Below are positions 18,387-28,173 of a stretch of 64,000 bases of DNA, in pieces (within the stretch, counting starts at the first letter, position 1; every line of letters starts with the position of its first letter). Both the position numbers and the translations under genes were made by a program. This DNA is from Actinomyces oris (GTDB taxonomy: Bacteria > Actinomycetota > Actinomycetes > Actinomycetales > Actinomycetaceae): positions 434,001 to 498,000 of the forward strand of contig NZ_CP014232.1 in assembly GCF_001553935.1 (NCBI RefSeq). The letters are read 5' to 3'. The notes under the pieces are model-generated. The model was not told where the DNA came from. It saw only the letters and a program-made list of their open reading frames with translations, and ran no database searches.

Positions 18387-18578
18387 ACCGGCTCCCTTCC
18401 GTGTCGTCACCGTGCCTGTCCTGCCGGCAGCCGCCGGCCCCCTGCCGGCCCGCTGCCAGCACAGCGACGATTCTAAAGGAGCCCTTGGCCGGGCGCGCCT
18501 TTGGTGATGTCTCCCCATCGCGGCGGCGCTCAGGCACCGTTTAGCGTGAGCACACCATCTTCCCCCTGTTCCTGAGGC

Positions 18579-20417
18579 TTGTCAGACGTGTTGCTCTCCC
18601 CCTGCGCCACTTCCGAGGGAGCTGCTCGCGCCGGTCGGCTGCTGGAGCTCAGTGAGCGCCTGGCCGAGTCGGGCCGTCGGGGGGAGGCTTTGGATGCCGC
18701 ACGGGAGGCCTGCCAGGCTCTCCGGGACCTGGCCCGGCTCGATTCAGGCACGTACCTGCCAGATCTTGCCGAGGGGCTGTCCGTCATGGCGGACCGCCTG
18801 CGCGAGGCCCGCCACATGCGTGAGGGGGTTGCGGTCTCGCAGGAGACGGTCCGGCTCCGACGGCGCCTGACCCGGCACGACTACGACGCCCACGCCTCCG
18901 GGCTGGCGCAGGCTCTGTGCCGCCTCGCCGTCGACCTGAGCGCTTCCGGCGATCTGCGTGACGCCCTGGCGAGCGCTCAGGAGTCCGTGGACCTCTACCG
19001 GGGTCTGCGCCGGGATGGTCCCTTCGACGAGGAGACCGGGTTGGCGCAGGCCCTGGTCACGCTCGCCTGCTGCCTGAGTGAGTCCGGTCGGCCGAGCGCC
19101 GCTTTCATCACCGCCCAGCAGGCCCTCACTGTCCGACGGCGTCTGGTCCGGGCCGATCCGGATGTACACACGCCCCGACTCGCAGCGGACCTGGCACGTC
19201 TGGCTCCCAGACTGCGCACGGTGGGCTATGTCGATGAGGCCCTCGAGATGGCCCGGGAAGCCGCGGGTCTCTACCGCCGCCTCGATGAGGAGGAGATCGG
19301 TTCCTGCACCGGCGATCTTGCCGGAGCTCTGGAGGTGCTGGCCGCCTGTGGGGCCGCCGTCGGGCGCCGAACCGAGGCACTGGAGGCGGCCGAGGAGGCC
19401 GCTGCACTCTACCGGGGACTGGCCCGCCGCACGCCGGCGCTCTCCTCGCCGAAGGCCGCCCATGCCCTGGCGACACTGGCTCGGCGCCTGAGTGACGTGG
19501 GACGGCACCGCGAGGCACTCGCCGCGGGCGAGGAAGCAGTCAACCTCGCTCGCGCTCTGGCCCACAGCGCCCCCGACAGCCATCTGCCTGACCTGGCCGA
19601 CACCCTCACGGTCCAGGCCGCCTGTCTGCGTGACGGCGGCAGCCTGAACCGCGCTCTGGCTTCGGCGCGGGAGGCGGTCAGCATTCGACGCGCTCTGGAG
19701 CACAGCCGCCCCAGCACTGAGACCCCGGCCCTGGCTGAGTCCCTGTACGTCCTCGCCGTCTACCTGTACACGGCCGGGCAGCTGCAGGAGTCCTTCGCGA
19801 TGGCCTGGGAGGCCATCGACATCTACCGGCAGCTGGTCCGTACCAACCCTGCCCCTCATACCGCCGACCTGGCTCGGGCGCTCAACATCCTCACCTTGAA
19901 CCTCAGCCGGGCCGGGCGTGCGCACGAGGCCCTGGCTGCGGTGCAGGAGGCGGTCACCTTCTACCGGAGCCTGGCCCAGATCGATCCGACCGCCTACAAG
20001 CCGGACCTGGCGGCATGCCTGCACAACCTGGCCACGTGCCTGGGTGACGTCGGGGACCGCTCTGCCGCGCTCGCCGCGATCCGAGAGACGGCGGAGCTCC
20101 GTCGGGAGCTGGCAGCGCGCGACCCAGCGACGCACGCCCCGGCGCTGGCCCCGTGCCTGCACCGGCTCACCAAGCGCCTGGCCGAGGCCGGTCACCGAGG
20201 CGAGGCCCTGGAGACCGCACGGGAGGCGGTCGCCGCCTACCGGAGCCTGGCCCGCAGGCGCCCGGAGGACTTCGGCCGGGGGCTCGCCGGCGCGCTGCGA
20301 ACCTATGCGTCAGTCCTCGAGTGGGCGGGCAGGAAGGCCGACGCCGCCCGCATCCGCCAGGAGAGCGAAGCCATGACGGAGGAAACGGCCTTGGAGGACT
20401 CCATCCGGGGATTCTGA
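18579..20417 (+). CDS. Protein of about twelve tandem 46-residue TPR-like repeats
   Basis: A soluble 612-residue protein composed almost wholly of helical repeats. Units begin with EAL-like motifs (EALDAA, EGVAVS, DALASA, AAFITA, EALEMA, EALEAA, EALAAG, RALASA, ESFAMA, EALAAV, AALAAI, EALETA) spaced about 46 residues apart. The shared pattern is EALxxxxEAVxLYRxLAxxxP followed by LAxxLxxLAxxLxxxG. There is no signal peptide or enzyme domain. It is a likely protein-binding scaffold; partner unknown. The start may be TTG 18579 or GTG 18588. The repeats are diverged, so the array is not a recent expansion. Confidence 0.8.
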   Translation: MSDVLLSPCATSEGAARAGRLLELSERLAESGRRGEALDAAREACQALRDLARLDSGTYLPDLAEGLSVMADRLREARHMREGVAVSQETVRLRRRLTRHDYDAHASGLAQALCRLAVDLSASGDLRDALASAQESVDLYRGLRRDGPFDEETGLAQALVTLACCLSESGRPSAAFITAQQALTVRRRLVRADPDVHTPRLAADLARLAPRLRTVGYVDEALEMAREAAGLYRRLDEEEIGSCTGDLAGALEVLAACGAAVGRRTEALEAAEEAAALYRGLARRTPALSSPKAAHALATLARRLSDVGRHREALAAGEEAVNLARALAHSAPDSHLPDLADTLTVQAACLRDGGSLNRALASAREAVSIRRALEHSRPSTETPALAESLYVLAVYLYTAGQLQESFAMAWEAIDIYRQLVRTNPAPHTADLARALNILTLNLSRAGRAHEALAAVQEAVTFYRSLAQIDPTAYKPDLAACLHNLATCLGDVGDRSAALAAIRETAELRRELAARDPATHAPALAPCLHRLTKRLAEAGHRGEALETAREAVAAYRSLARRRPEDFGRGLAGALRTYASVLEWAGRKADAARIRQESEAMTEETALEDSIRGF

Positions 20418-20800
20418 GGGGCGGCACCGGCCCGGCAGTGCCGCGGTGCAAGCGCAGAGAGTGCGGAACGCGAAGCCGGGCGAATCGGGAACTGCGTTCT
20501 GCGCCCAGAACGTACCTTTCCTCCACACGACTGCGGCCCGCCCCCAGCGATCTGGAGGACACCGCAGTTCTCGTCGAAAAAGTACGTCCCCGATCACGAT
20601 GTCCGACGCACAAGGCCCCGATCTACCGGCCTGCCCTGAGTTTCCCGCTTGCCCCGTCAGCCCCACCCCATCGCGGGATACCTGGGTGGTCATCTTCTAC
20701 TAGTGCGGGGAGTCAACACGGGCAGGCCGCATTCTCCTCTGGTGCGTGCCAGGCCCCGGCCAGTGCCGATGCCGTCGGCCACCATCTGCCGACTAACACA
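20418..20800. other. Intergenic region after the TPR gene
   Basis: About 380 bp with no convincing gene. It contains one copy of intergenic repeat family B (20520-20588). An 85-codon plus-strand ORF here has no coding character. Confidence 0.6.
20520..20588 (-). repeat. Intergenic repeat family B, copy 1
   Basis: The reverse complement aligns with 32328-32395. The best-conserved part reads ACTGCGGTGTCCTCCAGA here and ACTGCGTTGTCCTCCAGA there, and GACGTAC is shared at the edge. It lies in intergenic DNA. Confidence 0.6.
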
Positions 20801-20836
20801 GGGAGGGCCGGTCACCATCAGGTGACCGGCCCTCCC
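20801..20836 (-). terminator. Terminator of the rpoA-rplQ operon
   Basis: A perfect 16-bp inverted repeat (20801-20816 with 20821-20836) with a 4-nt loop, 30 nt beyond the rplQ stop, the end of the ribosomal superoperon. Confidence 0.85.
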
Positions 20837-20866
20837 GGAGTTCTTGCTCAGAGCGTCAGCTCTGGC

Positions 20867-21592
20867 TCACTTCTCGACCTTCTGGGCGGCGGCGCCGCCG
20901 GCGGGGGCGAAGCCCGCGGCCTCGGCGTCCTCGGCGCTGGCGAACCAGACCTCGGCGACCGTGGCGTCGTACCAGCGCGAGCCGGGAACGTGGTACTTCA
21001 TGGAGTCCTCGTTGCCCTTGACCAGGTGGTCGTCGTCGGGAGCGTCGGTGGCTCCCTCCTCGAGGCGGACCGCGCCGGCGTACTCGGCCTTGTCAGCCTT
21101 TTCAGCCTTGTCGGCCTTCTCCTCAGCCTTCTCGGTCGTGGCCTTCTTCTCGGCCTTGTCCTCGTCGGCGACGGCCTTCTGGGCGGCCTTCTTGGCGGTG
21201 GCGACCGCGTCCTCCACGATCTCCTTGCGGGCAACCGGCTCCAGCACCAGGGAGATGACCGCCATGGGGGCGTTGTCGCCCTTGCGGGGGGTCGTCTTGA
21301 TGATGCGGGTGTAACCGCCCTCGCGGCCCTCGAACTTGGGGGCGAGCTCCTCGAAGAGGCGGTAGACGGCGTACTTGTCCGTCACCTTCTTCAGCACGGT
21401 ACGGCGGGCGTGCAGGTCACCGCGCTTGCCCTTGGTGATGAGCTTCTCGACGTAGGGACGCAGGCGACGAGCGCGAGCCTCCGTGGTCTTGATCGACTCG
21501 TGAACGATGAGCTGCGTGGCCAGGTTGGCGAGCAGGTGACGCTCGTGCTGGGCGCTGCCGCCCAGACGGGGACCCTTAGTGGGGCGAGGCAT
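20867..21592 (-). CDS. rplQ: 50S ribosomal protein L17 with a C-terminal extra domain
   Basis: Residues 1-120 are a normal L17 ([20 protein letters not shown] at the start). The protein continues to 241 residues through a charged Ala/Lys/Glu linker and a terminal domain holding [19 protein letters not shown] and [15 protein letters not shown]. From memory this matches the small 'sunset'-type domain (KGN...YHxPG..YY..T..E.WF...E.A..AGF) that also occurs at the ends of nucleases and other proteins. It is the last gene of the alpha operon, followed by a strong hairpin. Confidence 0.93.
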   Translation of the reverse strand: MPRPTKGPRLGGSAQHERHLLANLATQLIVHESIKTTEARARRLRPYVEKLITKGKRGDLHARRTVLKKVTDKYAVYRLFEELAPKFEGREGGYTRIIKTTPRKGDNAPMAVISLVLEPVARKEIVEDAVATAKKAAQKAVADEDKAEKKATTEKAEEKADKAEKADKAEYAGAVRLEEGATDAPDDDHLVKGNEDSMKYHVPGSRWYDATVAEVWFASAEDAEAAGFAPAGGAAAQKVEK

Positions 21593-21622
21593 GGTTGTCT
21601 CCTAGGTGAATAACGAGCCGGC

Positions 21623-22624
21623 TCAGGCCTGGGTCTCGTCGCTGAACGTGGGGTTGGCGTAGTCGTCGTCCGAGACGTAGTCGACCGGGGAGCCCTTGAG
21701 GGAGAGCCCCAGCTCGGCCAGCTTGTCCTTGATCTCGGAGATGGACTTGGCGCCGAAGTTACGGATGTCGAGCAGGTCGGCCTCGCTGCGCGAGACGAGC
21801 TCACCGACGGTGTGGATGCCCTCGCGCTTAAGGGCGTTGGAGGAGCGGGCCTGCAGGTCGAGCTCGTCGATCATGAGGGCCAGGTCCTGCTGGAAGGCCT
21901 CGTCGATCGGCGAGGGGCCGACCTCGATGCCCTCAGCCTCGACGTTGAGCTCACGGGCCAGGCCGAAGAGCTCCACGAGCGTCTTACCGGCGGAGGCCAG
22001 GGCGTCACGCGGGGTGATGGAGGACTTGGTCTCGACGTCGACGATGAGACGGTCGAAGTCGGTGCGCTGCTCCACACGGGTGGCCTCGACGGAGTAGGAG
22101 ACCTTCTTGACCGGCGAGTAGATCGAGTCCACCGGGATGCGGGAGATCTCCGCGTTGGGGTCCTTGTTCTGGTTGGCAGAGACGTAGCCGCGGCCGCGCT
22201 CGACCGTCAGCTCGATCTCCAGCTTGCCCTTCTCGTTGAGAGTGGCGATGACCAGATCGGGGTTGTGGATCTCGACGCCGGCCGGCGGGGTGATGTCACC
22301 GGCAGTGACCTCGCTCGGACCGGACTTGCGCAGGTACATGACGACCGGCTCGTCGTTCTCCGAGGACAGGACGATCTCCTTGATGTTGAGGATGATCTGG
22401 GCGACATCCTCCTTGACCCCGGGGATCGTGCGGAACTCGTGGGGCACCCCGTCGATGCGGACGCTGGTCACGGCCGCCCCCGGGATGGAGGACAGCAGCG
22501 TGCGGCGCAGGGAGTTGCCGAGCGTGTAGCCGAAGCCGGGCTCGAGGGGCTCGAGCACGAAGCGCGAGCGGCGGTCCTCGACCACGACCTCCTCGGTGAG
22601 CGTGGGTCGCTGTGCAATGAGCAC
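21623..22624 (-). CDS. rpoA: DNA-directed RNA polymerase alpha subunit
   Basis: The 333-residue subunit nucleates polymerase assembly through its N-terminal domain ([21 protein letters not shown]) and contacts UP elements and activators with its C-terminal helix-hairpin-helix domain ([20 protein letters not shown]). Standard length. It sits between rpsK and rplQ; rpsD, which separates rpsK and rpoA in many bacteria, is not here. Confidence 0.97.
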   Translation of the reverse strand: MLIAQRPTLTEEVVVEDRRSRFVLEPLEPGFGYTLGNSLRRTLLSSIPGAAVTSVRIDGVPHEFRTIPGVKEDVAQIILNIKEIVLSSENDEPVVMYLRKSGPSEVTAGDITPPAGVEIHNPDLVIATLNEKGKLEIELTVERGRGYVSANQNKDPNAEISRIPVDSIYSPVKKVSYSVEATRVEQRTDFDRLIVDVETKSSITPRDALASAGKTLVELFGLARELNVEAEGIEVGPSPIDEAFQQDLALMIDELDLQARSSNALKREGIHTVGELVSRSEADLLDIRNFGAKSISEIKDKLAELGLSLKGSPVDYVSDDDYANPTFSDETQA

Positions 22625-22781
22625 GTGGTTTCCTTTCGTCGCGGCGCCCGCTATATGACGCCGTTCCTCATGGGTGGAGCAGCCGGCCCGACCGGGCCGG
22701 CCCTACTCCGCGTCCCGCCGTGGGGGCGGAACGTGGTGAGACGACGACGCAGCAACCGGCTGCGCCGTCGTCCCTTGAAGC

Positions 22782-23183
22782 TCAGACGCGACGGCGCTTG
22801 GGCGGGCGGCAGCCGTTGAAGGCCTGGGGGGTGACGTCGGTGATCGAACCGACCTCGAGGCCAGCGGCCTGGAGGGAGCGGATCGCGGTCTCGCGGCCGG
22901 AGCCGGGACCCTTGACGAAGACGTCAACCTTCTTCATGCCGTGCTCCTGGGCGCGCCGGGCGGCGGCCTCGGCGGCGAGCTGGGCGGCGTAGGGGGTCGA
23001 CTTGCGCGAGCCCTTGAAGCCGACCTGGCCGGAGGAGCACCAGGCAATGACGGCGCCCTGCGGGTCCGTCAGCGAGACGATGGTGTTGTTGAAGGTGGAC
23101 TTGATGTAGGCGTGACCGTGGGTAACGTTCTTGCGGTCCTTGCGGCGCGTCTTGCGCGCGGCGGCGCGGGTCTTGGGAGGCAT
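22782..23183 (-). CDS. rpsK: 30S ribosomal protein S11
   Basis: A component of the 30S platform at the mRNA exit site. The 133-residue sequence shows [19 protein letters not shown] and the terminal [11 protein letters not shown], both invariant features. It follows rpsM by 61 bp and precedes rpoA, with a 157-bp gap before rpoA that could hold an internal regulatory site. Confidence 0.97.
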   Translation of the reverse strand: MPPKTRAAARKTRRKDRKNVTHGHAYIKSTFNNTIVSLTDPQGAVIAWCSSGQVGFKGSRKSTPYAAQLAAEAAARRAQEHGMKKVDVFVKGPGSGRETAIRSLQAAGLEVGSITDVTPQAFNGCRPPKRRRV

Positions 23184-23244
23184 TCTTCCTTCTTCGTGAT
23201 GAGGTCGTCACTGCGCCCTGCGCTGGGCGGGCGCGAGCTGCTGC

Positions 23245-23619
23245 TTACTTGGCCTTCTTCTTACCGGCCACGGTGCGCTTGGGGCCCTTGCGGGTACGCG
23301 CGTTGGTCTTGGTGCGCTGACCGTGCACCGGCAGGTGGCGGCGGTGGCGCAGGCCCTGGTAGCAGCCGATCTCGATCTTGCGGCGGATGTCCGCCTGAAC
23401 CTCGCGACGCAGGTCACCCTCAACCTGGTAGTTGCCGTCGATGTGGGTGCGGAGCTTGACCAGCTCCTCCTCGGTGAGGTCCTTGACGCGGGTGTCGGGG
23501 TTGACGCCCGTCGCCTTCAGGGTCTCGTCCGCGCGGGTGCGTCCGATCCCGAAGATGTAGGTGAGTGCGATCTCGACTCGCTTCTCGCGAGGCAGGTCGA
23601 CACCGGAAATGCGTGCCAC
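23245..23619 (-). CDS. rpsM: 30S ribosomal protein S13
   Basis: A protein of the 30S head contacting L5 and the P-site tRNA. GTG 23619 ([20 protein letters not shown]) gives 124 residues and is preceded by AGGAG; the 12 codons upstream in frame are not part of the family. The basic C-terminus [16 protein letters not shown] is typical. Confidence 0.96.
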   Translation of the reverse strand: MARISGVDLPREKRVEIALTYIFGIGRTRADETLKATGVNPDTRVKDLTEEELVKLRTHIDGNYQVEGDLRREVQADIRRKIEIGCYQGLRHRRHLPVHGQRTKTNARTRKGPKRTVAGKKKAK

Positions 23620-23784
23620 GGTGTGGTTCTCCTGTGTGCTCCCGGAGGTCGTCACCCATCTCCCCCACCTCGCCTGGTGGCCCCGGCCTCCGAGAACCGG
23701 GGGTTGCGGACCCGCGGTGCGGGTGCGCTGGGATGGGTGCTGGAAAGGGCCGTCCAGCTTACTGGGCGGCCCGGCGCCGGGGAC

Positions 23785-23898
23785 TCAGCCCTGACGCTGC
23801 TTGTGCCGCGGGTTCTCGCAGATGACCATGACGCGGCCGTGGCGACGAATCACCTTGCAGCTGTCACAGATCTTCTTGACGCTCGGCTTGACCTTCAT
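23785..23898 (-). CDS. rpmJ: 50S ribosomal protein L36
   Basis: A 37-residue protein reading [20 protein letters not shown] at the start and ending NPRHKQRQG. The zinc-binding form is encoded (Cys11, Cys14, Cys27 and His32 pattern). It lies in its usual place between infA and rpsM, with GGAGGAACAT just upstream of the ATG as ribosome site. Confidence 0.95.
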   Translation of the reverse strand: MKVKPSVKKICDSCKVIRRHGRVMVICENPRHKQRQG

Positions 23899-23931
23899 GA
23901 TGTTCCTCCGCCGGCTCTGAGAGCCGACATG

Positions 23932-24153
23932 TCACTTGTACCGGTAGACGATTCGGCCGCGGGACAGGTCGTAGGGGCTCAGCTCCACGACCACCCGGTC
24001 CTCGGGGAGGATGCGGATGTAGTGCTGCCGCATCTTTCCGGAGATGTGCGCGAGCACGACGTGCCCGTTGCTCAGCTCCACCCGGAACATCGCGTTCGGA
24101 AGGGCCTCGACGACCGATCCCTCGACCTCGATGACTCCGTCCTTCTTAGCCAT
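23932..24153 (-). CDS. infA: Translation initiation factor IF-1
   Basis: A 73-residue OB-fold protein that binds the A site of the 30S subunit during initiation. [20 protein letters not shown] and the ending GRIVYRYK are near-identical across bacteria. It is placed between map and rpmJ, with a GAGGAACATG ribosome site. Confidence 0.97.
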   Translation of the reverse strand: MAKKDGVIEVEGSVVEALPNAMFRVELSNGHVVLAHISGKMRQHYIRILPEDRVVVELSPYDLSRGRIVYRYK

Positions 24154-24440
24154 GTTCCTCCATCGGTGCTTTCTCGCTCGAGTTCACCCCGACGACGTCG
24201 CCGCCGGGCAGCCGCGGTCGCCGTTGCGCAGGCCCACCGCGGGCGGATCCCCGTTGCCAGGGTCGTGAATGCGGTATGAGGGCATGCGTCATCGACGGAC
24301 GCGCGTCCAGCGGATAACTTTACGGCAGACGGCCCGGGCTCCACCATGCCAGATGGCGCGATCACGCGGTGTTTCCTGACACACCGCAGGCGCGTGCGTC
24401 GTCGAGGACGCACCCCCGCAGCAGTTCCCGCATCAGCGAC
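24154..24440 (-). other. map-infA spacer
   Basis: A 287-bp spacer inside the operon. A 7-bp hairpin (24366-24372 with 24381-24387) follows map as a weak terminator candidate. A minus-strand TAAAGT at 24315-24320 could be a -10 for an extra infA promoter; the matching -35 is poor. Confidence 0.35.
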
Positions 24441-25322
24441 TCAGCCCAGCGCCTTGGGCTCGATGCCGTAGGGTGCCAGGCCCTCGGCTCCGCCGTCGGG
24501 CGCGGTGAGGACCCAGACGCCCCCGGGGACGATGGCCACGGTGTGCTCCCACTGGGCGGCGTGGGAGCCGTCCCGGGTGACGACGGTCCAGCCGTCGTCG
24601 AGTTCGCGGGTGGCCGGGCTGCCGGCGGTGAGCATGGGCTCGATGGCCAGCACCATGCCGGGGCGCAGTCGGGGGCCGCGCCGTTTGACGGAGTAGTTGA
24701 GGACGTCGGGGGCCATGTGCATGCTCGTGCCGATGCCATGGCCGACGTACTCCTGGAGGATCCCCAGCTCGTGGCCCTCCCGCTCGGCCACGTCCGCAAC
24801 AACGGTCTCGACGGCGTCGCCGACCACATTGAGGCACAGCTGGCGTCCGCGCCCCTCCCCCGCTGCGGCACGGGCGACGGCGGCAATGGCCTCCCACAGG
24901 GCCTGTCGGGTGGTGGTGTCCACGAGCCGGTCGGTCTCGCTCAGGTAGTTACCGCCGACGACGGTGGTGAAGGCGGCGTCGCCGTGCCACTGAGTGCCGT
25001 CCTCGTCGACGATGTAGGCGCCGCAGTCGAAGGTGACCAGGTCGCCGTCGGCCAGGACCCGCTCACCGGGGATGCCGTGGACGACCTCGTCGTTGACGGA
25101 GATGCACACGGTGGCCGGGTAGTCGTAGTAGCCCAGGAAGTTGGAGTGAGCGCCGGCGGCCTTGATGACCCCGGCTGAGACGGCGTCGAGCTCGGCGGTG
25201 GTGATGCCGGCGCGCACCGCCTCGCGCAGGGCGGCGTGGATGTCGGCGACGACGAGCCCGGCCCGGCGCATGAGGCGAACCTGCCCGGGCGTCTTGATCT
25301 GGATCTGTTCGCGTGAGAGCAC
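24441..25322 (-). CDS. map: Methionine aminopeptidase type I
   Basis: It removes the initiator methionine from nascent proteins using two metal ions. Metal ligands are recognisable in VTFDCGAYIVDEDG, GHGIGTSMHMAP, AIEPML and the C-terminal QWEHTVAI. GTG 25322, preceded by AGGAGG, gives 293 residues; the open frame upstream is unrelated. It follows adk in the secY-adk-map order. Confidence 0.95.
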   Translation of the reverse strand: MLSREQIQIKTPGQVRLMRRAGLVVADIHAALREAVRAGITTAELDAVSAGVIKAAGAHSNFLGYYDYPATVCISVNDEVVHGIPGERVLADGDLVTFDCGAYIVDEDGTQWHGDAAFTTVVGGNYLSETDRLVDTTTRQALWEAIAAVARAAAGEGRGRQLCLNVVGDAVETVVADVAEREGHELGILQEYVGHGIGTSMHMAPDVLNYSVKRRGPRLRPGMVLAIEPMLTAGSPATRELDDGWTVVTRDGSHAAQWEHTVAIVPGGVWVLTAPDGGAEGLAPYGIEPKALG

Positions 25323-25463
25323 GGGTGCCTCCTGGGTCGTGTGGAGCGGGCTGGGCCTGGGGCCTGGGGCGGTTCCGACTCCCCCGTCAGGGACGGGGAC
25401 GGGCCGGAGCATGCGCAGGCGGGTCGTCCGCTTAAGCAGACGACCCGCCGGTGAGCGTGGGCT

Positions 25464-26051
25464 TCAGGAGCCGGTGATGCCGCGGGAGGCGAGGGCCTCC
25501 ATGATGCGGCCGGTGACGACATCGATCTCGCCCATGCCGTCGACCTGGACGAGCAGGTCGCGCTCGGCGTAGAGATCGGCCAGCGGCGCGGTGGACTCGG
25601 CGTAGACCTCGAGGCGGCGGCGGATGACGGGCTCGGTGTCGTCGGCCCGCCCCTGCTCGCCGGCCCGCTTGAGCAGGCGGGCGACGACGGCCTCAGCGTC
25701 GGCGGTAATCTCGACGACGACGTCGAGGGCCAGGCCCGAGGCCTTCAGCATGGAGTCGAGCTCGCCGACCTGCGCGGTGGTGCGCGGGTAGCCGTCCAGG
25801 AGGAATCCGTTCTCGCAGTCGGCCTGGGCGATGCGGTCAGCGACCATGGCGTTGGTGATGGAGTCGGGGACGTACTCGCCCTTGTCCATGTAGGCCTTGG
25901 CCTGGGTGCCGAGCTCGGTGGCGCCGGCGACGTTGGCGCGGAAGATGTCTCCGGTGGAGATGGCCGGGATGCCCAGGCGCTCGGCGATCCGGGCGGCCTG
26001 GGTGCCCTTACCCGCTCCGGGGGGACCGAGAAGAACCATGCGTGCGCTCAT
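25464..26051 (-). CDS. adk: Adenylate kinase
   Basis: It interconverts ATP plus AMP with two ADP. The P-loop GPPGAGKGTQA, the ISTGDIFRANV AMP site and the LDGYPRT motif are present. The LID is short, without the four-cysteine zinc site, as expected for actinobacteria. Length 195. ATG 26051 overlaps the secY stop (ATGA), so translation is coupled; the in-frame extension into secY is a shadow. Confidence 0.95.
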   Translation of the reverse strand: MSARMVLLGPPGAGKGTQAARIAERLGIPAISTGDIFRANVAGATELGTQAKAYMDKGEYVPDSITNAMVADRIAQADCENGFLLDGYPRTTAQVGELDSMLKASGLALDVVVEITADAEAVVARLLKRAGEQGRADDTEPVIRRRLEVYAESTAPLADLYAERDLLVQVDGMGEIDVVTGRIMEALASRGITGS

Positions 26052-27349
26052 GACAAGAACCCTTCGTAGTGACGCTGCTGCAGCTGGGAGTTGACTTCCT
26101 TGACGGTCTGGAGGCCCACACCCACCATGATGAGGATAGTGGTTCCACCGAAGGGCAGGTGCTGAGCCAGGTCCAGCCAGATGACGGCGAGCGTCGGGAT
26201 GAGGGCGAGGACCACCAGGTAGATGGAGCCCGCCGTCGTGATGCGGTTGATGACGTAGGACAGGTAGCGCACGGTGGGCTCGCCGGCGCGGATGCCGGGG
26301 ATGAAGCCGCCGTAGCGCTTCATGTTGTCCGCGATCTCCTCGGCGTCGAAGGTGATGGCCGTGTAGAAGAAGGCGAAGAACAGGATGAGGACGCCGTAGG
26401 CAGTCAGGTAGATCGGGCTCGTCTGCTGCAGGTTCGTCAGGATCCACTGCACCCACTTGCTCGCCTGATTGCCGAAGCCGGCGATGAGCTGGGGCATGGC
26501 CAGGATCGAGGAGGCGAAGATGACGGGGATGACGCCGGCGGTGTTGATCTTGACCGGGATGTAGGTGGTCGATCCGCCGTACTGGCGCCGCCCAATCATC
26601 CGCTTGGCGTACTGCACGGGGATGCGCCGCTGGGCCTGCTCGATGTACACGACCGCGAGGGTGGCCAGGAGGACGACGGCCACGATGATGGCGAAGTTGG
26701 CCGCCCCGTTGTTGCCTCCGGCGATGGAGAACATGTTGGAGGGGAACTGGGCCACGATGGAGGTGAAGATGAGCAGTGACATGCCGTTACCGATGCCGCG
26801 CTCGGTGATGAGCTCACCCAGCCACATGATGAGGCCGGTGCCGGCGGTCATGGTGATGATGATGAGCAGCGGAGTGACGATCGAGTCGCCGGGGACAATG
26901 TCCTGGGCGCGAGCGCATCCCTGGAAGAGCTGGCCGCTCTTGGCCGTGGCCACGATGGTGCTGGACTGGAGCAGCCCCAGGCCGATGGTGAGGTAGCGGG
27001 TGTACTCGGTGAGCTTGGCGGTGCCCGCCTGTCCCTCCTTGTGGAGCTCCTCGAATCGGGGGATGACGACCCGCAGGAGCTGGATGATGATGGAGGCCGT
27101 GATGTAGGGCATGATGCCCAGCGCGAAGACGCTCAGCTGGAGCAGCGCACCACCGGAGAAGACGTTGACCAGGCTGAGGAGGTTCTGCTCCTTGCCGGCC
27201 TCCCCGATGCAGTACTTGGCGTTGGCCAGGTTGACGCCGGGCGCCGGCAGGATCGACCCGAGCCGGAACAGGGCCATGATGCCGAGGGTGAAGAGCAGCT
27301 TCGCCCTGAGGTCTGGCGTTCTGAACGCCTGAGTGAACGCGCTGAGCAC
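26048..27349 (-). CDS. secY: Preprotein translocase subunit SecY
   Basis: The 433-residue channel of the Sec translocon, with ten hydrophobic segments. Typical stretches are FRLGSILPAPGVN near the first helix, ALGIMPYITASIIIQLL around the second, and the cytoplasmic loop AQRRIPVQYAKRM. It begins the third block of the superoperon, after a strong hairpin that follows rplO. Confidence 0.96.
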   Translation of the reverse strand: MLSAFTQAFRTPDLRAKLLFTLGIMALFRLGSILPAPGVNLANAKYCIGEAGKEQNLLSLVNVFSGGALLQLSVFALGIMPYITASIIIQLLRVVIPRFEELHKEGQAGTAKLTEYTRYLTIGLGLLQSSTIVATAKSGQLFQGCARAQDIVPGDSIVTPLLIIITMTAGTGLIMWLGELITERGIGNGMSLLIFTSIVAQFPSNMFSIAGGNNGAANFAIIVAVVLLATLAVVYIEQAQRRIPVQYAKRMIGRRQYGGSTTYIPVKINTAGVIPVIFASSILAMPQLIAGFGNQASKWVQWILTNLQQTSPIYLTAYGVLILFFAFFYTAITFDAEEIADNMKRYGGFIPGIRAGEPTVRYLSYVINRITTAGSIYLVVLALIPTLAVIWLDLAQHLPFGGTTILIMVGVGLQTVKEVNSQLQQRHYEGFLS

Positions 27350-27592
27350 TCGATCTCCTGTGGACTCGGGGGTGGGTTCGGCCTTGCGGGCAGCAAGGCG
27401 GAGCGCAGGGGAACTGCGCCCGGCCCAGACTACCCCGCCGAGCTCGCCACCTGGGCGCTGAGACGGGCTTGCAACGTGGCTGAGGTGCGGGTTTTCTCAC
27501 GTCTCGTCCCGGTACGGTAGTCCGGGGTGATCCAAGGCACCTCGCCGCCGACGCGCAAGAGCCGTCTTGCTGCGCGCCGGCCGCGCACGACG
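27350..27592 (-). other. secY leader and promoter region
   Basis: About 240 bp between the rplO terminator and secY must contain the secY-adk-map promoter. I see no confident -35/-10 pair. The secY ribosome site AGGAGATCGAG precedes its start. Confidence 0.4.
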
Positions 27593-27630
27593 GACCCCGG
27601 CGGCCCAGGTTTCCCTGGACCGCCGGGGTC
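27593..27630 (-). terminator. Terminator after rplO
   Basis: A 17-bp stem with one mismatch (27593-27609 with 27614-27630) and a 4-nt loop TTTC, about 65 nt beyond the rplO stop. It separates the spc block from secY. Confidence 0.8.
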
Positions 27631-27695
27631 AGCGATCTGGCGATGCGTCAGAACCGCTCCGTCAGGCAGTCCCTGCCGGGCGCGGCTCGACGGCG

Positions 27696-28172
27696 TTAGC
27701 GCGTGGCGATGGAGCCGCCGGCAGCCTCGATCTTCTCCTTGGCGGAGCCGGACCAGGCGTCGACCGTGAGCGTCAGGGCCACGGTGACGTCGCCGCCGCC
27801 GAGGACCTTGACGAGCTGGTTCTTGCGAACCGCACCCTTGGCGACGAGGTCCTCCACGGTCACCGTGCCGCCCTCGGGGAACAGCTCGGCGATGCGGCCG
27901 ACGTTCACAGGCTGGAACTCGACCCGGTTGGGGTTGCGGAAGCCGCGCAGCTTGGGAAGACGCATGTGCAGCGGCATCTGGCCACCCTCGAAACCGGGAC
28001 GGACCTGGTAACGAGCCTTGGTGCCCTTGGTACCGCGACCGGCGGTCTTACCCTTGGACGCCTCACCACGACCCACACGGGTCTTGGCCTTCTTGGCGCC
28101 GGGGGCGGGACGCAGGTGGTGCAGCTTGACGACGCGCACCTTCTCCTCCTGCGTGTTCTCGGTGTCAGCCAT
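27696..28172 (-). CDS. rplO: 50S ribosomal protein L15
   Basis: A 158-residue late-assembly protein. The glycine-rich [21 protein letters not shown] segment (here quoted in part) and [19 protein letters not shown] are diagnostic. ATG 28172 follows the rpmD stop region with GAGGAGG immediately upstream. It is the last gene before the internal terminator. Confidence 0.96.
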   Translation of the reverse strand: MADTENTQEEKVRVVKLHHLRPAPGAKKAKTRVGRGEASKGKTAGRGTKGTKARYQVRPGFEGGQMPLHMRLPKLRGFRNPNRVEFQPVNVGRIAELFPEGGTVTVEDLVAKGAVRKNQLVKVLGGGDVTVALTLTVDAWSGSAKEKIEAAGGSIATR

Positions 28173-28173
28173 C

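Noticed and set aside
20446..20703. 85-codon plus-strand ORF downstream of the TPR gene
   Set aside because: Covers repeat family B and has no coding signature.
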